A stretch of DNA of 5,059 bases from Nocardioides sp. (GCA_003519585.1 DOWL01000179.1:22223-27281); one strand, 5' to 3'. Shown: positions 1-4,950, counted from the stretch's first letter. Notes: generated by a model from the sequence alone, not told the origin. A program made the numbers and translations.

Positions 1-494
1 TGCTGGTCGTCGTGGAAGACCGGGATGTCGAGCCGCTCCTTGAGGCGGTCCTCGATCTCGAAGCAGCGGGGCGCCGAGATGTCCTCGAGGTTGATCCCGC
101 CGAACGACGGCGCGAGCCGGGCGACGGTCTCGATGATCTCCTCCACGTCGGTGGTGTCGAGGCAGATCGGCACGGCGTCCACGCCCCCGAAGGACTTGAA
201 CAGCACCGCCTTGCCCTCCATCACCGGCATCGCGGCAGCGGGGCCGATGTCACCGAGGCCGAGTACGGCGGTCCCGTCGCTCACGACCGCGACCACGTTG
301 GGGACCCACGTGTAGTGCCGGGTCATCCCGGGGTCCTCGGCGATGGCTTCGCACACCCTCGCGACACCCGGGGTGTAAGCCAGCGAGAGGTCGTCGCGGC
401 TCTCCAGCCCGACTGTCGAACGTACCTCCATCTTGCCGCCCACGTGCAGGTCGAAGACCGGGTCGCCAGCGTGGGGATGGGTGAGGTCAGGCAC
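1..494 (-). CDS. Malic enzyme, N-terminal part (truncated by window edge)
   Basis: This encodes the N-terminal malic domain of an NAD(P)-dependent malic enzyme, which oxidatively decarboxylates L-malate to pyruvate and CO2 in the cytoplasm. About 164 residues are visible. The family signatures are clear: LAYTPGV near residues 38-44 (the conserved catalytic Tyr is residue 40), [13 protein letters not shown] at 73-85, EGKAVLFK at 93-100 (Lys95 is the expected catalytic lysine), and the metal-binding region [14 protein letters not shown] at 135-148 followed by VFHDDQ at the edge. The C-terminal NAD(P)-binding domain lies outside the window. I chose the GTG at 494-492 because it gives an N-terminus of normal length and overlaps the peptidase stop codon; no strong Shine-Dalgarno precedes it, which fits coupled translation. 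The cofactor (NAD or NADP) cannot be decided from this part. The family call is very secure; the exact start is less so. Confidence 0.95.
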   Translation of the reverse strand, partial: MPDLTHPHAGDPVFDLHVGGKMEVRSTVGLESRDDLSLAYTPGVARVCEAIAEDPGMTRHYTWVPNVVAVVSDGTAVLGLGDIGPAAAMPVMEGKAVLFKSFGGVDAVPICLDTTDVEEIIETVARLAPSFGGINLEDISAPRCFEIEDRLKERLDIPVFHDDQ

Positions 495-867
495 GCCGCG
501 AGTCTGGCACAGGGCGGCGCCGCACCAGCGGCCAGATCCGCCTGACGACCACCGCCAGCACGTCGGACGCGGCGACCACACCGAAGGTCCGCGAGTCGGT
601 GCCGTGGTCGGGCGCGTCGCTGAGCAGCCACCAGCCGGGCTCGCCCAGCTCCGTCGTACGCCGCTGCGAGGCGCGCTTGATCAGGACCGGCCGGCCCGGC
701 GTACGGGCGATCACGACGTCACCCGGGGCAGGAGTGCGGCGGTAGTCGACCAGCAGCCGATCACCGGCCCGGAGCGCCGGCCGCATCGAGTCACCCGACA
801 CCACGGCGACCCCCCAGCGGGGTGTCCGTTCCCGGCCCTCGGGTACCGGTCCGACGGTGTCCGACAC
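487..867 (-). CDS. sodX: Nickel-type superoxide dismutase maturation peptidase (S26 signal-peptidase family)
   Basis: The product is a 126-residue S26-family serine peptidase with a Ser/Lys dyad, of the type encoded beside sodN that is expected to remove the SodN propeptide. Visible motifs are SGDSMRP at residues 24-30 (nucleophile Ser27), GDRLLVDY at 35-42, PGDVVIAR at 48-55, LIKRAS at 62-67 (general base Lys64) and SDAPDHGTDSRTFG at 83-96, the equivalent of the GDN...DSR box. There is no N-terminal membrane anchor, unlike housekeeping signal peptidase I, which fits cytoplasmic processing of SodN. The GTG at 867-865 is the first sensible start: it leaves about 23 residues before the Ser motif. 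A later GTG just before that motif would give a very short N-terminus. The stop overlaps the malic enzyme start by 8 bases, so the two probably share a transcript. Divergent sodN supports the role. The symbol follows actinobacterial usage. Confidence 0.9.
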   Translation of the reverse strand: MSDTVGPVPEGRERTPRWGVAVVSGDSMRPALRAGDRLLVDYRRTPAPGDVVIARTPGRPVLIKRASQRRTTELGEPGWWLLSDAPDHGTDSRTFGVVAASDVLAVVVRRIWPLVRRRPVPDSRRA

Positions 868-887
868 GCGGAGTAGTGTCCCAACAC
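857..887. promoter_or_regulatory. Two short related palindromes in the sodN/sodX divergent region (candidate operator)
   Basis: Two perfect inverted repeats lie close together: GTGT-CCG-ACAC at 857-867 and GTGT-CCCA-ACAC at 876-887. Their left arms start 19 bases apart, near two helical turns. The first covers the GTG start codon of the peptidase gene. The second overlaps a TAGTGT hexamer (874-879) that would serve as a -10 element reading towards sodN, although the -35 region is poor. A dimeric regulator here could control both genes. Nickel-dependent Fur-family regulation (Nur) is known for Streptomyces SOD genes, but these arms do not match a Nur box that I can recall, so no regulator is assigned. 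Confidence 0.35.
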
Positions 888-953
888 ACGGGGCCTCACG
901 CTCGTGGACCCCGTCACCCCAGCAGCCGACGTACGACCCCCGCTGACCACACC

Positions 954-960
954 GGAAGGA
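954..960 (+). promoter_or_regulatory. Ribosome binding site of sodN
   Basis: The purine-rich GGAAGGA lies 5 bases before the ATG at 966. It decides that start over the longer reading frame, which remains open upstream to about 822. Confidence 0.75.
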
Positions 961-965
961 CTGGC

Positions 966-1367
966 ATGTTCCGACGACTGTTCGCGCCCACCATCGAGGT
1001 CTCGGCCCACTGCGACCTGCCGTGCGGCGTCTACGACCCCGCCCAGGCCCGCATCGAGGCCGAGTCAATCGCCGCGATCATCAAGAAGGTCGCCGACAAC
1101 GACGACCCCGACTTCCGCACCCGCGCGATCCTGATCAAGGAGCAGCGCTCCGAGCTGGTCAAGCACCACCTCTGGGTGCTGTGGACCGACTACTTCAAGC
1201 CCCCGCACTTCGAGAAGTACCCCGAGTTGCACACGCTCGTCAACGACGCCACCAAGCTCGCCGGCGCCAGTGGCACCAAGGGCACGCTCGACGCCGACAT
1301 CGCCCAGCAACTGCTCGACAAGATCGACGAGATCGACCGGATCTTCAAGGAGACCAAGCAGGGCTGA
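966..1367 (+). CDS. sodN: Nickel-containing superoxide dismutase, SodN
   Basis: This 133-residue preprotein is a nickel superoxide dismutase, which converts superoxide to oxygen and hydrogen peroxide as a homohexamer. The nickel hook HCDLPCGVY is at residues 15-23: after removal of the 14-residue propeptide MFRRLFAPTIEVSA, His15, Cys16 and Cys20 become mature His1, Cys2 and Cys6, the known nickel ligands, with Tyr23 as the conserved active-site tyrosine (Tyr9). The mature chain would be 119 residues, close to the 117 known for Streptomyces. Further family signatures are YDPAQARIEAES, NDDPDFRTRA, IKEQRSELVKHH and DYFKPPHFEKYPELH. The ATG has a good ribosome binding site. The maturation peptidase is encoded divergently 98 bases away, and a strong hairpin follows the stop, so sodN is probably transcribed alone. 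In streptomycetes SodN is promoted by nickel; here regulation is not directly visible. Confidence 0.98.
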   Translation: MFRRLFAPTIEVSAHCDLPCGVYDPAQARIEAESIAAIIKKVADNDDPDFRTRAILIKEQRSELVKHHLWVLWTDYFKPPHFEKYPELHTLVNDATKLAGASGTKGTLDADIAQQLLDKIDEIDRIFKETKQG

Positions 1368-1384
1368 TCGCCCCTCCTGAGTCC

Positions 1385-1421
1385 ACACCGGGCCCGGTCT
1401 CCTGGAGACCGGGCCCGGTGT
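1385..1421 (+). terminator. Hairpin terminator of sodN
   Basis: A perfect 16-base-pair stem (1385-1400 with 1406-1421) closes on a 5-base loop, starting 17 bases after the sodN stop. The stem is almost all G and C, and only a weak T-containing tail (TCATTT) follows, as is usual for actinobacterial terminators. Confidence 0.85.
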
Positions 1422-1475
1422 CATTTCAGGGCCGAATCGGCGGCGTGGCCGCGCGTACAGGGCTCCCTGACGGCG

Positions 1476-1493
1476 TTCACCCCGAAGGGTGAA
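1476..1493. repeat. Short hairpin with CGAA loop upstream of the first sigma gene
   Basis: TTCACCC (1476-1482) and GGGTGAA (1487-1493) are perfect inverted arms around a CGAA loop. It lies 50 bases before the sigma gene start, upstream of the candidate promoter. It could be an operator or an RNA hairpin; no function is assigned. Confidence 0.35.
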
Positions 1494-1506
1494 ATGCTGA
1501 TTTCGA

Positions 1507-1534
1507 GGTTTCTGGCCGTTCCCGGCCGGGGTAG
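1507..1534 (+). promoter_or_regulatory. Candidate SigF/SigB-type promoter of the first sigma gene
   Basis: GGTTTC (1507-1512) and GGGTAG (1529-1534) are separated by 16 bases, which closely resembles promoters used by mycobacterial SigF and related SigB-type factors (GTTT, spacer of 15-17, GGGTAT). The -10 element ends only 9 bases before the ATG at 1544, so transcription would start about 2-4 bases before the start codon and give a nearly leaderless message. The sequence TAGGAG (1532-1537) within it also looks like a ribosome binding site for messages starting further upstream. Confidence 0.5.
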
Positions 1535-1543
1535 GAGCCGGGC

Positions 1544-2335
1544 ATGACGATCTCGGCAATTGACGAGGCTCCCTCGCGAGCGGTACGCCGCGAAGAGACC
1601 GCCCGGCTGCTCAAACTGGCCGCCACTCTCACCGGTGCGCGCCGTGACCAGATCATCGATCAGGTCATCGTGCTGAACATCGGTGTCGCACACGCGATCG
1701 CCCACCGCTATCGCAACCGCTCGGTCCCCGTGGAGGACCTCGAGCAGGTCGCATGCATGGCGCTCGTGCGGGCGGCCCAGAAGTTCGATGTCGACCAGAA
1801 CCGCGACTTCCTCACCTACGCGGTGCCGACGATCTCCGGTGAGATCAAGCGACACTTCCGCGACCAGGGTTGGACGATCCGCCCCCCGCGCCGGGTCCAG
1901 GAGATCCAGTCCAAGGTCATCCACGCCTACCACCGCGGCGAGGAGCACGGAGCTCCTCCCTCGGCGGCCCGGATCGCCGAGCAGCTCGACCTCCCGGTCG
2001 AGGACGTGTCGGAAGCGCTGCAGGCCGAGGGCTGTTTCCGCCCGGTCTCGCTCGACGTGCCGGTCACCGACGACGGCCGGCCGGCGATCGATCAGCTGAC
2101 CTCCGACGACGACGGCGACGAGCGCGCGCTGGAGGCCCGGTTGGTGCTCGGCCCGGCCGTGCGGCACCTCAGTGCCCGCGACCGCAAGATCCTGCAGCTG
2201 CGCTTCGTCGAAGACCGCACTCAGCAGGAGATCGGCACCGAGCTCGGCGTCACGCAGATGCAGGCGTCGCGGTTGCTCAAGCGGATCCTCGACCAGCTGC
2301 GCACCGAGTTGGGCGCCGACTCCATCCCTGCCTGA
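1544..2335 (+). CDS. RNA polymerase sigma factor, SigB/SigF/SigG family (diverged paralogue)
   Basis: This 263-residue protein is an alternative sigma-70 factor of the SigB/SigF/SigG stress group. Region 2 spans about residues 45-115, including VEDLEQVACMALVRAAQKFD (63-82) and FLTYAVPTISGEIKRHFRDQGW (89-110), where the -10 element is recognised. Region 3 is about 117-175. Region 4 is about 205-255, with a helix-turn-helix at QQEIGTELGVTQMQASRLLKRIL (227-249). Compared with the second sigma factor at 3241-4062, it carries substitutions at contact-prone positions: RPPRRVQE for RVPRRLQE, and QMQASRLLKR for QMHVSRLLTR. No RsbW-like anti-sigma gene touches it. The ATG at 1544 follows TAGGAG by 6 bases. 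It sits alone between two hairpins, so it is probably monocistronic, possibly driven by a SigF-type promoter. The family is certain; the subtype and target genes are not known. Confidence 0.93.
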   Translation: MTISAIDEAPSRAVRREETARLLKLAATLTGARRDQIIDQVIVLNIGVAHAIAHRYRNRSVPVEDLEQVACMALVRAAQKFDVDQNRDFLTYAVPTISGEIKRHFRDQGWTIRPPRRVQEIQSKVIHAYHRGEEHGAPPSAARIAEQLDLPVEDVSEALQAEGCFRPVSLDVPVTDDGRPAIDQLTSDDDGDERALEARLVLGPAVRHLSARDRKILQLRFVEDRTQQEIGTELGVTQMQASRLLKRILDQLRTELGADSIPA

Positions 2336-2373
2336 CACCCCGCCGGGCATTCGCCTGGCGCACCGATCCACCG

Positions 2374-2406
2374 ACTGACGCCCCGATCCGCGATCGGGGC
2401 GTCAGT
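2374..2406 (+). terminator. Hairpin terminator after the first sigma gene
   Basis: A perfect 15-base-pair stem (2374-2388 with 2392-2406) with a 3-base loop starts 38 bases after the sigma stop codon. There is no T tract. The symmetrical structure would separate this gene from the downstream small gene. Confidence 0.8.
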
Positions 2407-2449
2407 TCATGCATGACGGACCACCGGGCGGGGCACCGGGCCACCACTG

Positions 2450-2728
2450 ATGCATCTGGGGCATTCGAGACGGGAAGAAGTGGTTGCGGTGGCGCAGCGA
2501 CGAGAGCTCGGACGACTGATCGACGAGCTCGGGGTCAAACAACAGCTCGACCCGGACGAGCGTGTGTGCGGAGCCGTGGTGCTGCTCACGGTGGAGGAGC
2601 CCGACGGACACATCTCGCTGCGTTGCGCATGGTCCGAGGGCATGACCTGGATAGAGCGGATCGGCATCCTGCGGGCGGCCGAGCGGGCCGAACTGCCTGC
2701 TGACGGCGCCCACGACTGGCGGATCTGA
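2450..2728 (+). CDS. Small hypothetical protein
   Basis: I do not recognise this protein of up to 92 residues. It looks genuinely coded: it is soluble, of balanced composition (RRELGRLIDELGVKQQLDPDERVCGAVV begins one block, and SEGMTWIERIGILRAAERAEL lies near the end), with a likely helix, then strands around CGAVVLLTVEEPDGHISLRC, then another helix. It has no membrane segment or signal peptide, and two cysteines. The start is uncertain. The ATG at 2450 has no ribosome binding site; a GTG at 2480 or 2489 lies just after the purine run GGGAAGAAG (2472-2480) and would shorten the protein by 10 or 13 residues. It lies between the two sigma modules, behind a strong terminator, and ends 76 bases before the anti-sigma start. 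It is not an RsbW or RsbV homologue by eye, so a role in sigma control would be speculation. Confidence 0.62.
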   Translation: MHLGHSRREEVVAVAQRRELGRLIDELGVKQQLDPDERVCGAVVLLTVEEPDGHISLRCAWSEGMTWIERIGILRAAERAELPADGAHDWRI

Positions 2729-2739
2729 GATCCGGGTAA
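2714..2739 (+). promoter_or_regulatory. Weak candidate SigF/SigB-type promoter of the anti-sigma/sigma operon
   Basis: GACT (2714-2717), a 16-base spacer and GGGTAA (2734-2739) fit the loose GNNT-N14-16-GGGTA pattern of Streptomyces SigB-type promoters. It would place the transcription start about 60 bases before the anti-sigma gene. Autoregulation is common for such operons, but the -35 part is minimal. A TAGGCT hexamer at 2765-2770 is an alternative housekeeping -10 element with no good -35. A 6-base-pair inverted repeat, CTCCTC/GAGGAG (2740-2756), lies between them. Confidence 0.3.
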
Positions 2740-2804
2740 CTCCTCATCACGAGGAGACCCCGTCTAGGCTCCGACCACGACCCCTGTGGAGGACTGAGGA
2801 TTTG

Positions 2805-3239
2805 ATGTCCGTGCCCGGACCTGGTGACGAGGCGAGAGCCGATGTCGAACTGCGGCTGCCCGCCGACAGTGCGTACGTCGCCGTACTGCGGACGACCTCG
2901 GCGGGGCTGGCCGCCCGGCTCGACTTCACCCTCGACGACATCGAGGACCTCCGGATGGCCGTCGGCGAGGCCAGTGCTCTCGTGTTGCCGCAGGCCGACC
3001 CCGGGTCGGACCTCACGTGTGAGTTCTTCATGCGCCCGGGCGAGCTGACCGTCCAGGTCGGCGTCCGGTCGCGCCGGCCCACGCCACCCGACGAGGACAG
3101 CTTCGCGTGGCAGGTGCTCACCACCTTGGCCAGCAAGGCGTCCGCGGCGACCGGCGACGACCACTTCACGATCACGCTGTCGCTGCAGTCGACCCTCCTC
3201 GAGACGACCCCAGAGACCACCCCGGACCTGACTGGCTGA
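2805..3239 (+). CDS. rsbW: Anti-sigma factor, RsbW/UsfX-like (GHKL-type fold)
   Basis: This 144-residue protein resembles RsbW/UsfX anti-sigma factors, which bind and hold the adjacent SigF until released by an anti-anti-sigma partner. DIEDLRMAVGEASALVL (residues 45-61) corresponds to the N-box region, with Glu55 conserved. DSFAWQVLTTLAS (98-110) matches the SFSWHVLTALAD block that I recall from mycobacterial UsfX. The chain ends with the FTITLSL strand (121-127) and a Thr/Pro-rich tail. The N-box Asn and the DxGxG nucleotide motif of SpoIIAB-type kinases are not visible, so kinase activity is doubtful, as in other actinobacterial members. The ATG at 2805 is preferred over the adjacent TTG at 2802, with GGAGGA (2788-2793) and GAGGA (2796-2800) upstream. 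The stop is one base before the sigma ATG, the expected operon order. No RsbV-type antagonist gene is in the window. Confidence 0.85.
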   Translation: MSVPGPGDEARADVELRLPADSAYVAVLRTTSAGLAARLDFTLDDIEDLRMAVGEASALVLPQADPGSDLTCEFFMRPGELTVQVGVRSRRPTPPDEDSFAWQVLTTLASKASAATGDDHFTITLSLQSTLLETTPETTPDLTG

Positions 3240-3240
3240 G

Positions 3241-4062
3241 ATGTCCGACGACCCGACGATGGACGAGCCTTCGGAGCCGTCCGGCGGGCTCGAGGCGACC
3301 CGACGCAGGAGTGCCGAGCTGTTCGCGCAGCTTCGCGAGGACACCACCGCCGAGCCCGACCGAGAGGCCGCACGAGAGGCCCTGGTGCACCTGCACCTGC
3401 CCCTGGTCGAGCACTGCGCGCGCCGGTTCCGCAACCGCGGCGAGCCGTTCGAGGACCTCGTGCAGGTCGGCACCATCGGCCTGCTCAAGTCCATCGACCG
3501 CTTCGACGTCGACCGCGGCGTCGAGTTCTCGACGTACGCCACCCCGACGATCATCGGCGAGATCAAGCGGTACTTCCGCGACAAGGGCTGGGCGATCCGG
3601 GTGCCGCGCCGGCTCCAGGAGCTCCGGATGCAGATCGGCTCGGCCAGCGCCGAGCTCACCCAGCGGCTGGGCCGCTCCCCCACCCCGCGGGAGCTCGCCG
3701 AGCAGATCGGCTGCTCGGTCGACGACATCCTGGAGGGGATCGAGTCGAGCAACGCCTACTCCACGCTCTCGCTCGACGCCGGCGACGGGGACGAGGACGG
3801 CGCGGCGACCATGCTCGACGCGATCGGTGTCGACGACGCCAACCTCGAGCACGTCGAGATCCGCGAGTCGATCAAACCGCTGCTCGATCGGCTCGATGCC
3901 CGGGAGAAGCGGATCCTGCTGCTCCGGTTCTTCAAGAACATGACCCAGTCCCAGATCGCCGAGGAGATCGGCGTCTCCCAGATGCACGTCTCCCGGCTGC
4001 TGACCCGGACCCTCGACCAGCTGCGCACCTCGCTCGAGCAGGACGAACCCGCCGAAGCCTGA
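3241..4062 (+). CDS. sigF: RNA polymerase sigma factor SigF (SigB/SigF/SigG family)
   Basis: This 273-residue stress sigma factor directs RNA polymerase to SigF-type promoters and is the expected client of the upstream anti-sigma factor. Region 2 includes FEDLVQVGTIGLLKSIDRFD (70-89) and the near-invariant FSTYATPTIIGEIKRYFRDKGW (96-117). Region 3 follows from about 120 (VPRRLQELRMQI) to 180, including GRSPTPRELAEQIGCSVDDILE (144-165). Region 4 is about 212-262, with helix-turn-helix QSQIAEEIGVSQMHVSRLLTRTL (236-258). An acidic linker with a run of Asp and Glu (about 179-199) joins regions 3 and 4. The ATG begins one base after the anti-sigma stop with no strong ribosome binding site, which suggests translation by reinitiation and a fixed partner ratio. 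It is more canonical than the sigma factor at 1544-2335. The family call is very secure; the symbol rests on the operon context. Confidence 0.95.
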   Translation: MSDDPTMDEPSEPSGGLEATRRRSAELFAQLREDTTAEPDREAAREALVHLHLPLVEHCARRFRNRGEPFEDLVQVGTIGLLKSIDRFDVDRGVEFSTYATPTIIGEIKRYFRDKGWAIRVPRRLQELRMQIGSASAELTQRLGRSPTPRELAEQIGCSVDDILEGIESSNAYSTLSLDAGDGDEDGAATMLDAIGVDDANLEHVEIRESIKPLLDRLDAREKRILLLRFFKNMTQSQIAEEIGVSQMHVSRLLTRTLDQLRTSLEQDEPAEA

Positions 4063-4066
4063 CCCG

Positions 4067-4456
4067 TTACCCCTCGTCGGCGGCGAGCGCGCGGGTCGAG
4101 GCGGGGTGGAGTACGCCGATCAGCGCGGCCACGCAGACCAGCAGGATCCCGACCGCGATGGGGGTCGTCTCGCCGCCCCAGAAGCTGAACCCCAGCAACA
4201 CGCCGATCAGCTGGCAGGCCACCACCGGCCCGCGAGCCCAGGAGCGGACCAGGAACAGCCCTCGGGCGCACCAGCCCAGTCCCGCGCCGAGTCCGACGAA
4301 GAACAGGGCTGTGGTGAGCGCCAGCGCGACGCGGGCGGAGTTGAGGCTAGCCAGCTCCAGGACGCCCAGGATCGCCAGCGTCAGCCCCTCCAGTCCCACC
4401 AGCCCCGCGGCCGCCACCAAAGAGGCTGGCGGGCGGCTCCTGGCGGGTTCGGACAC
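4067..4456 (-). CDS. Small four-helix integral membrane protein
   Basis: This 129-residue protein of unknown function has four probable transmembrane helices, at about residues 12-34, 41-62, 77-94 and 98-116. A positively charged stretch (WCARGLFLVRSWARG, 62-76) lies between helices 2 and 3. The N-terminus (MSEPARSRPP) is basic and the short tail ends in ALAADEG. There is no enzymatic motif. The start is a GTG at 4456-4454 without any ribosome binding site, but a TACCCT -10 element ends 6 bases before it, so the message is probably leaderless. It converges on sigF with 4 bases between stop codons and diverges from whiB1, matching my memory of M. tuberculosis Rv3217c, an integral membrane protein next to whiB1. 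Orthology is an inference from position and topology, not from a comparison. Confidence 0.8.
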   Translation of the reverse strand: MSEPARSRPPASLVAAAGLVGLEGLTLAILGVLELASLNSARVALALTTALFFVGLGAGLGWCARGLFLVRSWARGPVVACQLIGVLLGFSFWGGETTPIAVGILLVCVAALIGVLHPASTRALAADEG

Positions 4457-4462
4457 GGGACG

Positions 4463-4468
4463 AGGGTA
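4463..4468 (-). promoter_or_regulatory. Probable -10 element of a leaderless transcript for the membrane protein gene
   Basis: On the minus strand TACCCT fits the actinobacterial TANNNT pattern and occupies -12 to -7 if transcription starts at the G of the GTG at 4456. With no ribosome binding site present, a leaderless message is the simplest reading. Confidence 0.5.
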
Positions 4469-4532
4469 GGAGATGTCAGCGCACGGATTTCGTCGCCCCA
4501 GGCCCTGTGATGCACGAGACCCGGGTTAGCCC

Positions 4533-4561
4533 TTGTGTAACGCTCCAATTCTCGGCAGTCT
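4533..4561 (+). promoter_or_regulatory. Weak candidate housekeeping promoter for whiB1
   Basis: TTGTGT (4533-4538) and CAGTCT (4556-4561) are spaced 17 bases apart. The -35 is fair and the -10 is poor. Use of this site would give a leader of about 130 bases. Other starts in this 242-base intergenic region are possible. Confidence 0.25.
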
Positions 4562-4598
4562 GGTGGGGCACGTGCGGGGCGATCGTTTCGCCGTGCCT

Positions 4599-4616
4599 GC
4601 TGTCGTGCCCGACAGC
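4599..4616 (+). other. Hairpin in the whiB1 leader
   Basis: GCTGTCG (4599-4605) and CGACAGC (4610-4616) form a perfect 7-base-pair stem around TGCC. A second potential G5/C5 hairpin follows at 4631-4645. Both lie upstream of the ribosome binding site, in what would be the whiB1 leader if transcription starts near 4568. No riboswitch class is recognised. Confidence 0.35.
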
Positions 4617-4698
4617 CCACTCGCTCCCGCGGGGGCCGCACCCCCCCACCAGCAACTCACTGCCTTACGAAAGCCTTAAGAAAGAAGGAACCCCAGCC

Positions 4699-4950
4699 AT
4701 GGATTGGCGCCACCGCTCCGCGTGCCTCGATGAGGACCCGGAGCTGTTCTTCCCGATCGGCAACACCGGTCCGGCCATCCTCCAGATCGAGGAGGCCAAG
4801 CAGGTGTGCCGACGGTGCGAGGTGCGCGAGCAGTGCCTGCAGTGGGCACTTGAGGCTGGACAGGACCACGGCGTCTGGGGCGGCCTGAGCGAGGACGAGC
4901 GCCGCGCCCTCAAGCGCCGGAATGCCCGAGCGAGGGTCCGCACGGCTTAA
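4699..4950 (+). CDS. whiB1: WhiB1-type iron-sulfur transcription regulator
   Basis: This 83-residue protein belongs to the WhiB family, cytoplasmic [4Fe-4S] proteins of actinobacteria that bind the region-4 domain of the primary sigma factor and alter transcription, often in response to nitric oxide or oxygen. The four cluster ligands are Cys9, Cys37, Cys40 and Cys46 (C-X27-C-X2-C-X5-C). The turn GVWGG is at 58-62, followed by SEDERRALKRRNARARVRTA, the basic tail used in DNA contact. The N-terminal MDWRH and the block DEDPELFFPIGNTGPA match WhiB1 of M. tuberculosis closely, from memory, so the subgroup is well supported. The ATG at 4699 has GAAGGA (4684-4689) upstream. The reading frame is open further upstream to an ATG at 4510, but the family start is at MDW. 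An unusually A-rich stretch (4669-4690) precedes the start in an otherwise GC-rich region. Confidence 0.95.
   Translation: MDWRHRSACLDEDPELFFPIGNTGPAILQIEEAKQVCRRCEVREQCLQWALEAGQDHGVWGGLSEDERRALKRRNARARVRTA

Noticed and set aside
12..545. Plus-strand open frame of 177 codons opposite malic enzyme
   Set aside because: The minus strand has clear malic enzyme motifs; this frame is an antisense shadow.
1421..2371. Long minus-strand open frame opposite the first sigma gene
   Set aside because: A shadow caused by high GC content. The plus strand encodes an unmistakable sigma factor in the same interval.
2407..2416. Palindrome TCATGCATGA
   Set aside because: Ten bases only, no spacing to a promoter or gene start that would suggest an operator.
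2586..3752. Long open frame on the minus strand (388 codons)
   Set aside because: It is the complementary shadow of the small gene, the anti-sigma gene and half of sigF; its translation is Arg/Ser-rich and has no domain.
4446..4469. SigF-type promoter (GGTT-N14-GGGTAG) reading towards whiB1
   Set aside because: GGGTA here is the complement of the TACCCT -10 element that fits the membrane protein gene better, the -35 is minimal, and the distance to whiB1 is long.
4506..4548. CRP-type binding site before whiB1 (TGTGA at 4506 or TGTGT at 4534)
   Set aside because: Only one half-site is present each time; the second half matches at 2 of 5 positions.
4510..4698. N-terminal extension of WhiB1 from an upstream in-frame ATG
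   Set aside because: WhiB1 proteins start at MDW with the same spacing to the first cysteine, a ribosome binding site precedes 4699, and the extension has no family resemblance.
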